Shown here: piece by piece, positions 1 through 9,358 of the stretch
Numbering within the stretch: the stretch's first letter is position 1
Layout of the letters: each line of letters opens with the position of its first letter
Assembly (NCBI GenBank): GCA_002179805.1
Contig: NAVB01000637.1
Span: 1 to 24,359, forward strand
DNA from: Acanthamoeba lenticulata
Lineage: Eukaryota > Discosea > Longamoebia > Acanthamoebidae
Length of the DNA stretch: 24,359 nt
Direction of reading: 5' to 3'
Made by a program: the position numbers and the translations under genes
Notes under the pieces: model-generated
The model's input: the letters and a program-made list of their open reading frames with translations, nothing else
Told to the model about the DNA's origin: nothing
Databases searched by the model: none

Positions 1-54
1 ATCAAAATAAATAAATTTAAAAATTATCAGAAAAAAAAAACTGCAAGAAAATAC

Positions 55-1426
55 CTTGCTAAAGGCTTCGATGATGACGCGGCCAAAAGTCTCGCCGTTC
101 ATGTGGGTCCAGAAGAAGAAGGCCCGAGCCTTCTGGAAGGCTTCATGGTGGGGCGTCCCACGCATCAGTTCCCCTCGGAACTCAAAGTTGGGCTGCGTCT
201 TCTGGAACTCGCGGAGGCGGTTGGCTACGACAGGCTCACCGCTGCAGTAGACCACGAACTTGAGATCGGGATACTTCTTGGCCAGCTCTTGGAACTGCGG
301 CAAGCCCTGCATGATGGTCCCACCGGGTCAGCGCACCGATTTTGTGTGTGTGTGTGTGTGTTGAGGCTGCTTTGTGTCCGTAGGCACCTTCTGACCGTCC
401 CAGTAGCAGCCGCCAACCCAGAGGAGATAGTCTCCCTGCTCGGCGGCGAACTGGTACTCTTCGTCCTTGAAGGCCTGCCATTGCATGAATCCTCGACTGC
501 ATACGAGAACACCGGACAGGAGCGACGTCGTCAGCATGCATCGTGGTCATGCCTGAAGGAGGGGGAACGCACTTGCGGAGCCATGGGAAGTTCCCCTGGC
601 ATTGGCCAGCCGTGAAGCGAGAAGGGAAGCGCAGCAGCACCGAAGGCCCATGATCCTTGGCGCTCCAACATGCGCCGCTAAGCAAGCGGGGAGGAGGGGA
701 GGTAAGCGAGCTGCCTATTGAGCCACCAAGATCCTGGAGACGACTGTACAAGTGGATGCTGGCGAGAGTGGGCAGATCAATCTGGTGCCTGCGCAGGGTG
801 TTGGGACAGGATTCTTCCTGGCACCAGACGAGGTGCGGCCATTGGCTCTCCTCCATCTTGTGCAGCTCCGCGATGAACATCTGGCCAAATGAACGAAGAC
901 CAAGGAGGTGAGGCCATGCAGGCTCATCGAGCTCAGCGGAACCATGGTGGATACATCATACCTCAATGAAGACGGTGCCATCAATGCCCTCGTGACCCAG
1001 TTCGATAATGGGGAAAGGGTAGGTGTTGTTATGCGGAGGTCGAGTCGGGACCACAGCAAAGAACTCCAGGCAACCTGTTGTGAGCGCGCAACAGAGAACA
1101 CACAAACACACACAGTCAATGGTGGCGTTGACCCCAACCCCAAGGCGACACAGGCCTCAGCAACACGAACCGTCGGCTTGAAGCTTTGAGAGGCCTTCGA
1201 GCTCTGCCTCGCAGGCCGACTGCGTGCCTCCATACCCGCGGAGAGGAAGGATGACATGGTGAGTGCTGCACAGGTAGGCTATTCGCAACGTGCGCTTGGG
1301 GCCCAAGGGCGAAATGTGCGCTTGGGGCGTTGGGGGCGCCGAAGAAGGGGAGGGCCAAGGAGATGAAGAAGAAGGCTCAAAGGAAGCGGAGGAGGGAGAA
1401 AACTGAGGATCCAACTGCTCCTCCAT
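55..1426 (-). CDS. Glycosyltransferase, family 4 (GT-B) type, 3' end outside window
   Basis: Probable sugar-nucleotide-dependent glycosyltransferase of the GT4/group 1 type. Exon 1 (1426-1171) starts at an ATG giving MEEQLDPQ. After a Ser/Pro-rich stretch it carries the N-terminal Rossmann strand and glycine loop (LRIAYLCSTHHVI then LRGYGGTQS), as in bacterial and eukaryotic GT4 enzymes. Exon 2 (1074-962) and exon 3 (880 to about 727) join in phase and include LPTLASIH. The junction between about 727 and 510 is unresolved. Reading resumes with QWQAFKDEEYQFA and GDYLLWVGG (to 388), then exon 306-55 carries KYPDLKFVVYCSGEP and the ETFGRVIIEAF segment. That segment matches the E-x7-E nucleotide-sugar motif. 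A GT donor follows base 55, so the 3' exons lie beyond the left edge. No signal peptide or membrane span is visible, so it may be cytosolic. The family is fairly secure; substrate and product are unknown. Confidence 0.72.
343..361 (+). repeat. (TG)n microsatellite in an intron
   Basis: About nine and a half uninterrupted TG units. They lie inside the intron (387-307 on the minus strand) of the glycosyltransferase gene. A shorter, imperfect CA-type tract sits in intron 1 of the same gene near 1098-1117. Confidence 0.9.
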
Positions 1427-1947
1427 CTCTTTCTCGGTTCTTTCGATCGTGAAGAAAAAAAGGGGGGCAAGCCCCACCAAGCCCACAAAAAGCTGCCACA
1501 GATGAAGTTAGTGAAGACTTCTTCGCGCCTTATTTGCGGTGTGCACAGATGTACCACGACAGCCAGTGCTCTCCACTGGCCCCCGAACATGATGCCCGCA
1601 GCAGGTTGCTTGGTTTGGGCTTTTTATTTTTTAATTCAAAAATATGGGGATGTTTCATTTTTCGAGTTTTTTTTGCTGTGTTGAGCAAAAGTGCTCTCCA
1701 GACAAGAACCCTGTTTTCTCGCAGCTCGGGGTGGGTAGCCGGGGAGGGTGAGCCATGAAGAGTTCGCCAAGCTGGCCCAAAGAAAAACATGTGCGTTATG
1801 GAGAGGATAATTTTGGCTTAATCCCATTGGCGCAAACTGAACTTCTGCTGAGCTACCACTCCGCTTGGACACGGACCTGCCTTTAAAAAGCTTGCTTACT
1901 GCTCTTTGTTTACACAGTTCTTCCCGCTCACATCCCTCATCGACCTC
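1427..1947. promoter_or_regulatory. Divergent intergenic region, T-rich
   Basis: These 521 bases separate two divergent start codons (glycosyltransferase on minus, surface protein on plus). Both promoters should therefore lie here. An AT-rich block at about 1620-1680 is the only compositional feature. Short ORFs on both strands lack recognisable protein character. I see no TATA box I would defend and no RNA gene. Confidence 0.5.
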
Positions 1948-4204
1948 ATGTGCTCTCGAGAAACCGAAGTCGTCTCCGTCTTTCTGGTCCTCCTTGCCTT
2001 GTGGGCAAGCGCTCCGTTGGCGGAGGGCACGCTCACGACTCTGTCGGGGTACCCGGATCTCCCCAACCCCAAGTCGAACTTCAAGACCGTGCCTTCCGGC
2101 TCGCTCGTTATCCCTATGGACACGAAGCAGTACGTTGGTGGCGTGTTCAACATGCGGGCCTATGGTGCGTGCCTTGTCTTGGCCATGCCACTTCAACTGT
2201 TGATTCATGTTCACGAGACGACTAACCAACCTCGCTTCATCATCAGGTCTCGCCTTCCATCTTCTTCACTCCGAAGTCCCACTCTACTGGACAATCGCCG
2301 TGGGCAAGGCCAAGGACGGAGCAGATTTCACCGCCCCAGCCCACAAGGTACAGCCAACCAGAAAATCTTTCAAGCCACGATCTCTACTTACAATACTCCT
2401 GGTGCAGTACTCCTCCGGCTCAACGACGTCGACCTCATTCTCAGGAGGTCCCTTCGTCATTCATAAGAGCTATGTCGATGCAGCCATTAAGGTGATCAAC
2501 CAGAACGGCTTCTCCGATGTTGTTCTCTATGTGCTTGATGCGAACACGACCATTGATGTGCGGCACACTCTCCTGACTCGGCCTAAAGCTTTGCTCTCGG
2601 ACCTCTCCGGCTATGGATCGACGATCGTAAACCCTCTCGTTGACGCTGGTGCAGTTTCCCCGCCCAATACTGCTGTAGTTGCTTTGTTCCTCACCGCAGC
2701 TTGGTAGGTCTTGTTGCCGGAGTTCACTACACACTCACCCCCGCAAGTCAAGCATCATCGATCATCGCCTCTCTCAGCAGCTCCACATGTTTCACTACCT
2801 TTGTTGAGCCTGTACGAAACTCTCGCTTCAGATGTTTGTTTTTAACCTGCAATCTGATTGGCCAAATTGTGGTTTGATAGCACTACGTGTTTGACACGGA
2901 CGCTCCTGTCTACTTCAGCGCCGTGCAGAGCTACGTGCAGAGTGGTGGAAACTTCTATGCCCAGTGCGCTTGTACGGCCCTTGTTTCGAAACAAACCAAA
3001 CAAACGACGAAAATCACTCACAGTTCCCCTTGTCACAGCAACCAGGAGTTACGAGAACACGAGCGGAGGCTTTATGAGCACAGCTGGCATTCAGCAGAAC
3101 CGGGTCAGCAACACAGACTTGCTTTACCCACAGCCCGATCTTCCCTTCACGCAGATCATTGGTGACATCGACGGCAGCAACACCGGCCTCGTCACCGATT
3201 TCTACCTTCTCAACTCGGGGTAACGAGCCACCCTTTTACCCCACAAGGCCTGTTTCCTTCATTTTGGCTGACTCATGGGATTTCACAGGACATGGTTGGC
3301 CAATGCCCACGCTCATGTGGTCAACAATCCTTCCAAGGCCACCTACCAGGGCGCAAATCTCACCATCTCTGCCGCGACCAAGCTGACCACCGACATCTCT
3401 GGCGGCTTAATCTTCTACATGGGCGGCCACGAGTGGACTTCCCGTTCCGCCGCACTAGCCAATGGCAGGCGGATGTACTTCAACGCCCTTCTCACGCCCG
3501 CCAACCGGCCTGAAGAGTGCGGCTTCGACTTTTGCCCAACGGGCGAGACGTGCACGGCTGGCGCGTGCCAGCACTGCGTCTGCGTCAACAACACCAAGTT
3601 CATCACCAACGCCACATGTTGCTCCAACGGCGTACCCATAACTTGCCCCTCGCCCAGCTCGTCGATGACTCCCTCGCCGAGCCAGACGTCGACTCCCAGC
3701 CCGTCCGTGACGGCCACGCCGTCGCCGAGCCGAACGCCCTCCCCGAGTTCATCGATCACTCCGTCGCCGAGCCGTACGGCCACGCCTAGTCCCTCTTTGA
3801 CGGCAACTCCCACGCCGAGCCGAACGCCCTCTCCGAGCTCGTCGATCACGCCATCACCGAGCTCGTCGGCAACTCCGTCGCCAAGCCCTTCGCGCTCCTC
3901 GACGCCATCGCCGTCCGCAACCACTTCATCCACGCCTTCGCCCAGCAAGGCTGCCGACTCGGGGCTGAGCTCCGGAGCAGCTGCGGGCATCGCTGTCGGT
4001 GCAATCGCCGGCGGGGTGGCGGCATTGGGCGCGGCAAGTGCTATCGTCGGCGCTGCTTACCTTGTCTACCGCCACATGAACAGCGCGGCGGCCGCCGCAG
4101 CGCTGCCCACCGGCAACTCCATGTTTGTCGACCAGGCAGCGCAGACCAACAGCCTCTTTACGGAGAGCCAGACCGAGTTCCACAACGAGATCTACACTGT
4201 TTGA
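1948..4204 (+). CDS. Secreted single-pass surface protein with mucin-like Ser/Pro/Thr stalk
   Basis: Six exons join in phase: 1948-2164, 2247-2347, 2408-2674, 2881-2971, 3039-3219 and 3289-4204, giving 590 residues. A signal peptide (VVSVFLVLLALWASAPLAEG) opens the protein. The extracellular part (about 30-370) contains the segments SYVQSGGNFYAQCA and GGLIFYMGGHEW. These are weakly reminiscent of class I glutamine-amidotransferase-like (ThuA-type) folds, which is inference only. A small Cys-rich segment follows (about 373-403; FCPTGETCTAGACQHC), EGF-like in spacing. Next is a stalk of about 100 residues of PSPS/TPSPS repeats, a likely O-glycosylation site. A Gly/Ala-rich transmembrane helix spans about 515-546 and ends in YRH. 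The tail is about 44 residues and finishes EFHNEIYTV. This suits a plasma-membrane adhesin or receptor. The exact family is not recognised, and the exon 3 end (2674) was chosen by phase. Confidence 0.75.
3721..3900 (+). repeat. Two 90-bp tandem units coding the Ser/Pro stalk
   Basis: Bases 3721-3810 and 3811-3900 are near-copies offset by 90 bases. Each has a CCGAGCCGAACGCCCTC core followed by a CGAGYTCRTCGATCAC segment, so the duplicated unit is 30 residues. The whole low-complexity stalk spans roughly 3646-3951. Confidence 0.75.
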
Positions 4205-4245
4205 CCCAAACCCGCCTCTCCAAAGCCATGTACCGTGTATAGTAT

Positions 4246-4251
4246 AATAAA
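4246..4251 (+). terminator. Poly(A) signal AATAAA of the surface-protein gene
   Basis: AATAAA lies 42 bases after the TGA stop that ends at 4204. No other gene intervenes before the next start at 4456. Confidence 0.6.
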
Positions 4252-4455
4252 CCATGAGACATCCCACAAGAGAGACCTTCCGGCCAGTGGTGGAACGTTA
4301 CGCAGAAAGGGGAAGAAGAGAAGAACAAAAGAAAACCGCAAAAATTCCTGAGTTTTGGCTGGTTCAGGCAAAATGTTGAGGGCAATTAAAACGGGAGGTA
4401 GAGAAACGCAACAACCACTACCCACAACAACCCCCGGCGCACTTAAGCTCTCGTG

Positions 4456-7400
4456 ATGGAGCGACCAACTGGCGCCGACAAAGCGAAGAAGACTGGCAAG
4501 ACGGCCAAGGGCGGCCGGAAAAGCACTGCCGACGAGGAAGAGGACAAGAAACAAACCCTCCGCACCTCCACTGATGTCTACCACCGCGTCAAGTGGGACG
4601 AGGTGCATCCCTCTTCCTTTTAGTAAAAATATTTATTTAAGTTTTTTTCAAGATTATATATTTTAAAACTTTTTTTAATTTTTTAAGCAATTGTTTGTGG
4701 CCAGGCGTTGGACAAGACCGAGTGGCGCATAGGCTACCTGGACCGATTCCGAGGCATGCTCGAGATCCCGCTGCTTGAGTTCATCCCTGGCGGCGACGTG
4801 CCGTGGCATCGCGTCTACTACTTCAAGAAGGGCCGCGAGGTCATGTGGGACCGCAACACGCGCGTGGACAAGATTTTTGGCAGTGGCGAGTCACCCCAGC
4901 CGGACGAGCAGCAGAAGGCGGCAGGCGCCAAGAAGGGCGGCAACAAAAACAACAAGAATGCCAACAACAACAAGAAGGCGGCAGAGGCCTCGGGCGCGGC
5001 GGCGTCGACGACCGTCCCCGAGAAGCCCAGGACGGCCAACAAGCCCGCCGTGTGGGCGCCGCTGCCAGTCTATCGCTACTCGGCCACAGCGCAGGCCTGG
5101 CAGGAGGCCTCCCAGTCCATCGCCAACAAGACCAACGGCGTCGTACGACGTGCCCACACCAGCTGCGTGCAACTGCTGTTTGACACGAACAACGCTGAAA
5201 ACACCAAACGCTCAGGAGCGCGTGACGATCGTGACGCTCAACGTGCTGTTTGACACCTACATGGCCGACAAGATCCACACGGCCAAGCGCATCCCGGCCA
5301 TCCTGCAGAACCTCCAGGCCACCCAGGCCGACTTGATCGGTATGCCAAGCGGCTTGCTTCCAGCCCTCGGTGTTTTATATGTCGACGTGACCGTGCCTGA
5401 CGTCAGCGTGGGCTGGCGGCGCCAGGCCTGGAGGAGGTGACGCCCATCTTCCTGGAGTCGCTGCTGAGCGAGCCCTGGGTCCGGGAGCACTACTTCATCT
5501 CCGACCTCCGCGGCGACACGATCGTCCCCTACGGCCAGGTCCTGCTCTCGCGCTTCCCACTTCAGAAGTACGACCAATCCCAGCGGGAGGAAATGGACGT
5601 GGGCGGGCATGTGACTAATCACAACAACAACGACAACAACAACAGGTTGATTCAGCATCAGTATTCGCCGCACAAGCGGGTGATTGTGGGCCAGCTCGAG
5701 CTCAACGGGCGCACGATCTACGTGCCCGTGGTCCACCTCACCAGCGACCGCCAGGAGAGCTGCAGCGCCAAGCGCGCCAACCAACTCAACATCGTCTTTG
5801 AGCGCACCTGCCCGGCCGCGGGCGACGACACCGGTACGACGGACAATTACGAGGACGATGTTGACAACCGCTTGCGGTCGCTGACGTCGTGAGACGGACG
5901 GCGGTGGACAGACTACGGGATGGACTGCTTCCTGTTTGGCGATTTCAACTTTGGCGACGCCGACAACGACGATGCCGTGCGCCGCGATTTTGTCGACTGC
6001 TGGCTGGCCCTCCGGCCCGACGACGTCGGGTACGTCTGCCAGCCAACCCAGCAGGCTTAACGCGACGGTTTCGATGCCTGGCCTGACCTAGCTCTGCACT
6101 CGCGCGCGTGTTTGCGTTCGTGTTGGTGAACAGGTACACGTTCGACCCGCACAGGAACACGTTGGCCGCCATCACGACGTCGTCGGGGCGGTCGAACCGG
6201 ATCGACCGCGTCTTTGTGCGCTCGTCGGGCGGCTGCTGGCGGCCGGCGGCCATCGAACTCATCTGCACGGAGCCGCTGCCGGCCATCACCTCGACCTCGG
6301 AGGAGGGGGAAGAGGAGTCGGTCGTGCTCTTCCCGTCGGACCACTTTGGCCTGCGCGCCGTCATCGAGTTCACCGGCCAGGCGGCGCCTGCCGGCCGACG
6401 AACGGCGCGCCGGGCCAGCCCGCGCGAGGGCCACCAGCGAAAGGGCGACGAGGATGAAGAGGCCGAGGCCGAGGAAGACGAGGAAGCTGAGGCAGAGCCC
6501 ACGAATGATGATGGCGGTCTCACACGGGAGGAGCGGATCGCGCTGCGGCCTCAGCTGCGCACGCTTCACAGCACCGCTGTCGTGGTGATCCCGCCGCGCC
6601 ACCTGTGGCCTGCCCTACAGGAAATCCGCAAGGTTCGTCCTTTTAATTTATCAATTTATTTATTTATTCTTTATTAAATGATTTGAAATTTTCAAGTGTT
6701 AATTTTTATTAATTTTGAAACGTGCAGGAGCATGACAAGAGCTTCACGCGGTGGATGCCGCACATCGTGCTCCTCTGGGGCTTCATCGAGGAGGACCACT
6801 TTGCTTCGGCTGCCGAGATCTTCAAGGAGACCCTGGCCTCCTTCTCGCCCTTCACCCTCACCCTGAGGTACACCGTCACTACATTTATTAATATTTGAAA
6901 CGTGAATTAACGAGAAAGTATGCTTCAAATTCCTGCAGACAATTCAAGCACTTTGAGCACAGCCGCAACCTGACGGCGTGGCTTGACCCGGAGTCGCCCA
7001 ACAACGAGCTGCGCCAGCTGCAGGCCGAGCTCGAGCGCGAATTCCCCTACTGCTGCGAGCAGAGCGGCAAGGACTACGGCGGCTACTCGCCGCACCTGAC
7101 CGTGGGCCAGTTCGCCACCCGGCGCGAGGCCCTCCAGCACATCGAGCGCTGGAACCGCGAATGGACGCCGCTCTCGTGGCAAGTCGGCCGCATTTTCCTC
7201 ATCAGCCGCCGCGACGACCAGCCCTTCCAGCTCCGCTACGCCGTGCGCCTCGGCCACGGTGGCGCCGACGACGCCGTCGCCTTTGTCGACCCCGCCGCCC
7301 GCCCGCAGCGCGCAATGTCTGGCGGCGAGGCTGGGCCGGGCGTGCTGCTCGAAGGCGCGGCACCGCCCGACGGCGACGACAGCGCCCTTCAGCGCTATCT

Positions 7401-9057
7401 CGTCGCCCACGGCTGCTATGACGACGAGCAACAGCGCCGGCGGCGCCAGGCCGCCATCGAGCTCGTCGCCCGCGCGTGCCGCGAGGTGGTCGACAAGCAG
7501 CTGCGGCTCGACGGCCGACAGCAGGACGGCGCGGCGCCAACACCCGAGGTCCTCTACCTGCTGGGCTCCTGCCAGATGGGCGTCCAGACGGCCGACAGCG
7601 ACGTCGACGCCCTCTGCGTCGGGCCCGACTCCATGTCCACCGGTCGTGTACGTGATCCCCGACCGCACATTCTTCACATATTTAGAAACGAATTTTTTAT
7701 TCATTTCTTTCTGCAATATGTGCAGTTCTTCATGGAGCTCCGGGCGGCGCTCGAGCGCACAAAGAAGCTGCAGGACGCGCGCGAGGTGCACGACGCCAAG
7801 GTGGCCGTGCTGAAGGTGCAGCTCGTCGGCGGGGTCGAGGTCGACCTGCTCTACGCGCCCTACCCGGCCGCCATCCCGCTGTGCCCGCCGACGGCGCTCG
7901 ACGACCGCACGCTGCTGCGCCCGCGCGGCGGCTTCGAGACCGCCGCCCTCCGGACGCTCAGCGGCTGCCGCGACGGCGCGGCCCTATTGCGGCTCGTGCC
8001 CGACGCGACGCGCTTCCGGACTCTCCTGCGGGCCGGCAAGCTCTGGGCCAAGCGGCGCGGGCTGTACTCCAACGCGGCGGGCTTTCTGGGCGGCTTCTCG
8101 TGGGCCGTCCTTGTGGCCCACGTCTGCATGAAGCACCGCACCAAGAGCTCGGAAGCCACGAACGGCGAAGAGGCCTCGTTGTTGTTATCGGCCGAGGAGC
8201 GCCTGCTGGCCGACTTCTTCGCGACGTACAACGAGTGGGACTGGGGCCAGCCGGTGGCGGTCACGCCCGGGTCGGCCCGGTTCCAGCCCACTGGCCACCG
8301 CAAGGAGCAGATGATGATCATCACACCCACGCCGCCCTTCCACAACTCGGCCCGCAACGTGTCACGCTCCACGCTCACCGAGCTGCAGACCGAGTTCTTT
8401 GTACGCTCGCCATTTTTTGACGACACGACACGCGCGCGTGTGTTCCTGACGTTGCGCGCGTGTGTGGTGCAGAGGGCGTACGAGCTGACGTGCGGGTCCG
8501 GCTGGAACACGGCGGCCGGGCTGGACGAGCTCATGCGGCCGACCAACTTCTTCAAGGACTACCACCACTACCTGGCGGTCGAGCTCCACTGCCTGAGCCG
8601 CGAGGAGGCCACGCGGCGCTGCACGGGCTGGCTCGAGAGCCGCGTGATCGCGCTCGTGTACGGCCTCGAGAAGAACCCGCACACCTACGCACGTCCCTTC
8701 CCGGGCGCCTTTGTCAACCTGCACGAGCGCGTGGCCCAGGAGCTGCAGCAACAGCAGCCCAAGGGCAAGGGCAAGCAGGCGGCCGCGAGCAAGCAGACAA
8801 AGGAGACGCTCGAGCGACGGAGCAACTTCCCCTTCGTGGTCACCAGCTTCGTCGGCGTACACAAGCTCGGCGGCGGAGGCGAGGCCGAGACGGCGCCGCC
8901 GCTGCCGGAGCTCAACGGGCCGACGGTCGACTTCCGCGGCCTGTTCGACGGCTGGCGCGACAAACCCGCCGGGAGCATTGTCACCGTCACGCCGGTCAAG
9001 CGCGCCAAGATCGCCCGCCTGGTCCCGCCCTCGTTCATGCCGGAGAAGGCCGAGTAA
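4456..9057 (+). CDS. Four-domain RNA end-processing/repair protein: MJ1316 + EEP nuclease + 2H phosphoesterase-like + poly(A) polymerase
   Basis: Ten exons join in phase: 4456-4602, 4705-5142, 5216-5339, 5426-5833, 5912-6029, 6134-6632, 6728-6867, 6939-7647, 7726-8400 and 8473-9057, giving 1280 residues. Domain 1 (about 33-107) is MJ1316/DUF504: LRTSTDVYHRVKWDE, GYLDRFRGM, PWHRVYYFKKG and VMWDRNTRVDKIFGSG. A Lys/Asn/Ala linker follows. Domain 2 (about 196-490) is EEP: TLNVLFD (N204), LEEV (E240), GDFN (D383), DRVFVR and SDHFG (D481, H482), so the catalytic set is present. An acidic Glu/Ala linker leads to domain 3 (about 555-720), 2H-like: a first motif H-I-V (H590) and a second, canonical H-L-T (H677). 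Domain 4 (about 720-1280) is a poly(A)-polymerase-type nucleotidyltransferase: GSCQMGV then DSDVDALCVG (paired Asp), VEVDLLYAP (third Asp), LWAKRRGLYSNAAGFLGG, IITPTPPFHNSARNVSRST and the C-terminal region with LESRVIALVYGLEKNP. MJ1316 has been predicted to recognise RNA cyclic-phosphate ends, and 2H enzymes open or form such ends. The combination suggests healing and tailing of cleaved RNA; this function is inferred. No signal peptide is seen. Confidence 0.93.
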
Positions 9058-9069
9058 CGATATGTGGCG

Positions 9070-9075
9070 AATAAA
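9070..9075 (+). terminator. Poly(A) signal AATAAA of the RNA-processing gene
   Basis: AATAAA is 13 bases past the TAA stop ending at 9057. Confidence 0.65.
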
Positions 9076-9358
9076 AACAGAAAAGTGGAGGACTTCAACC
9101 AAACGGAGGATCGTCACAAGGATCTCGTGCCAAGCTCTGTCAACTGAGTACAGCAGGCCGGTCTTTTCATTTTAATGCCTGCCGCGATCGCGAACACTCC
9201 GTCGCCAGGGCCTTGAGGCGGAACTCGCAGGCCAATGGCTTTGGGCGTTTACGTGGGATCCTCAACGCGAAACGCAGCAATTAACCTTTGCCACAAGAAC
9301 ACACTGACGACCGGAAAGGGAAGCCTTCATCCCGCGAAGAGAACTCTGAAGGAGGAGG
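9076..9358. promoter_or_regulatory. Intergenic region upstream of the Frizzled-like gene
   Basis: About 280 bases between the upstream poly(A) signal and the next ATG. Short ORFs here have no recognisable protein character. The start context is GGAGGAGGATGC. No RNA gene or repeat is seen. Confidence 0.4.

Noticed and set aside
1836..1870. tRNA-like stretch on the minus strand (GTGGTAGCTCAGCAG)
   Set aside because: Resembles a D-arm only. No T-arm GGTTCGA-type box, no anticodon stem and no acceptor pairing at the required distance.
3415..3990. 191-codon minus-strand ORF rich in GDGV/DELGEG repeats
   Set aside because: Reverse complement of the Ser/Pro stalk repeat; the repetition comes from the sense coding unit.
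5146..5440. Open frame 4708-5253 continuing past 5142 as coding
   Set aside because: Reading on gives unrelated sequence, while a donor at 5143 and acceptor at 5215 put the EEP start (ERVTIVTLNVLFD) in phase.
6925..7791. 288-codon minus-strand ORF opposite the polymerase gene
   Set aside because: Antisense shadow of GC-rich coding sequence; low-complexity Ala/Val/Leu-rich product and no family marks.
6895..9057. Single 720-codon ORF as one exon
   Set aside because: It runs through two GT...AG introns of 78 and 72 bases that happen to lack stops. Its start lies in intron sequence. Poly(A) polymerase motifs are contiguous only after removing the introns.
8362..9117. 251-codon minus-strand ORF
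   Set aside because: Shadow of the last exons of the RNA-processing gene; its start and composition fit no gene.
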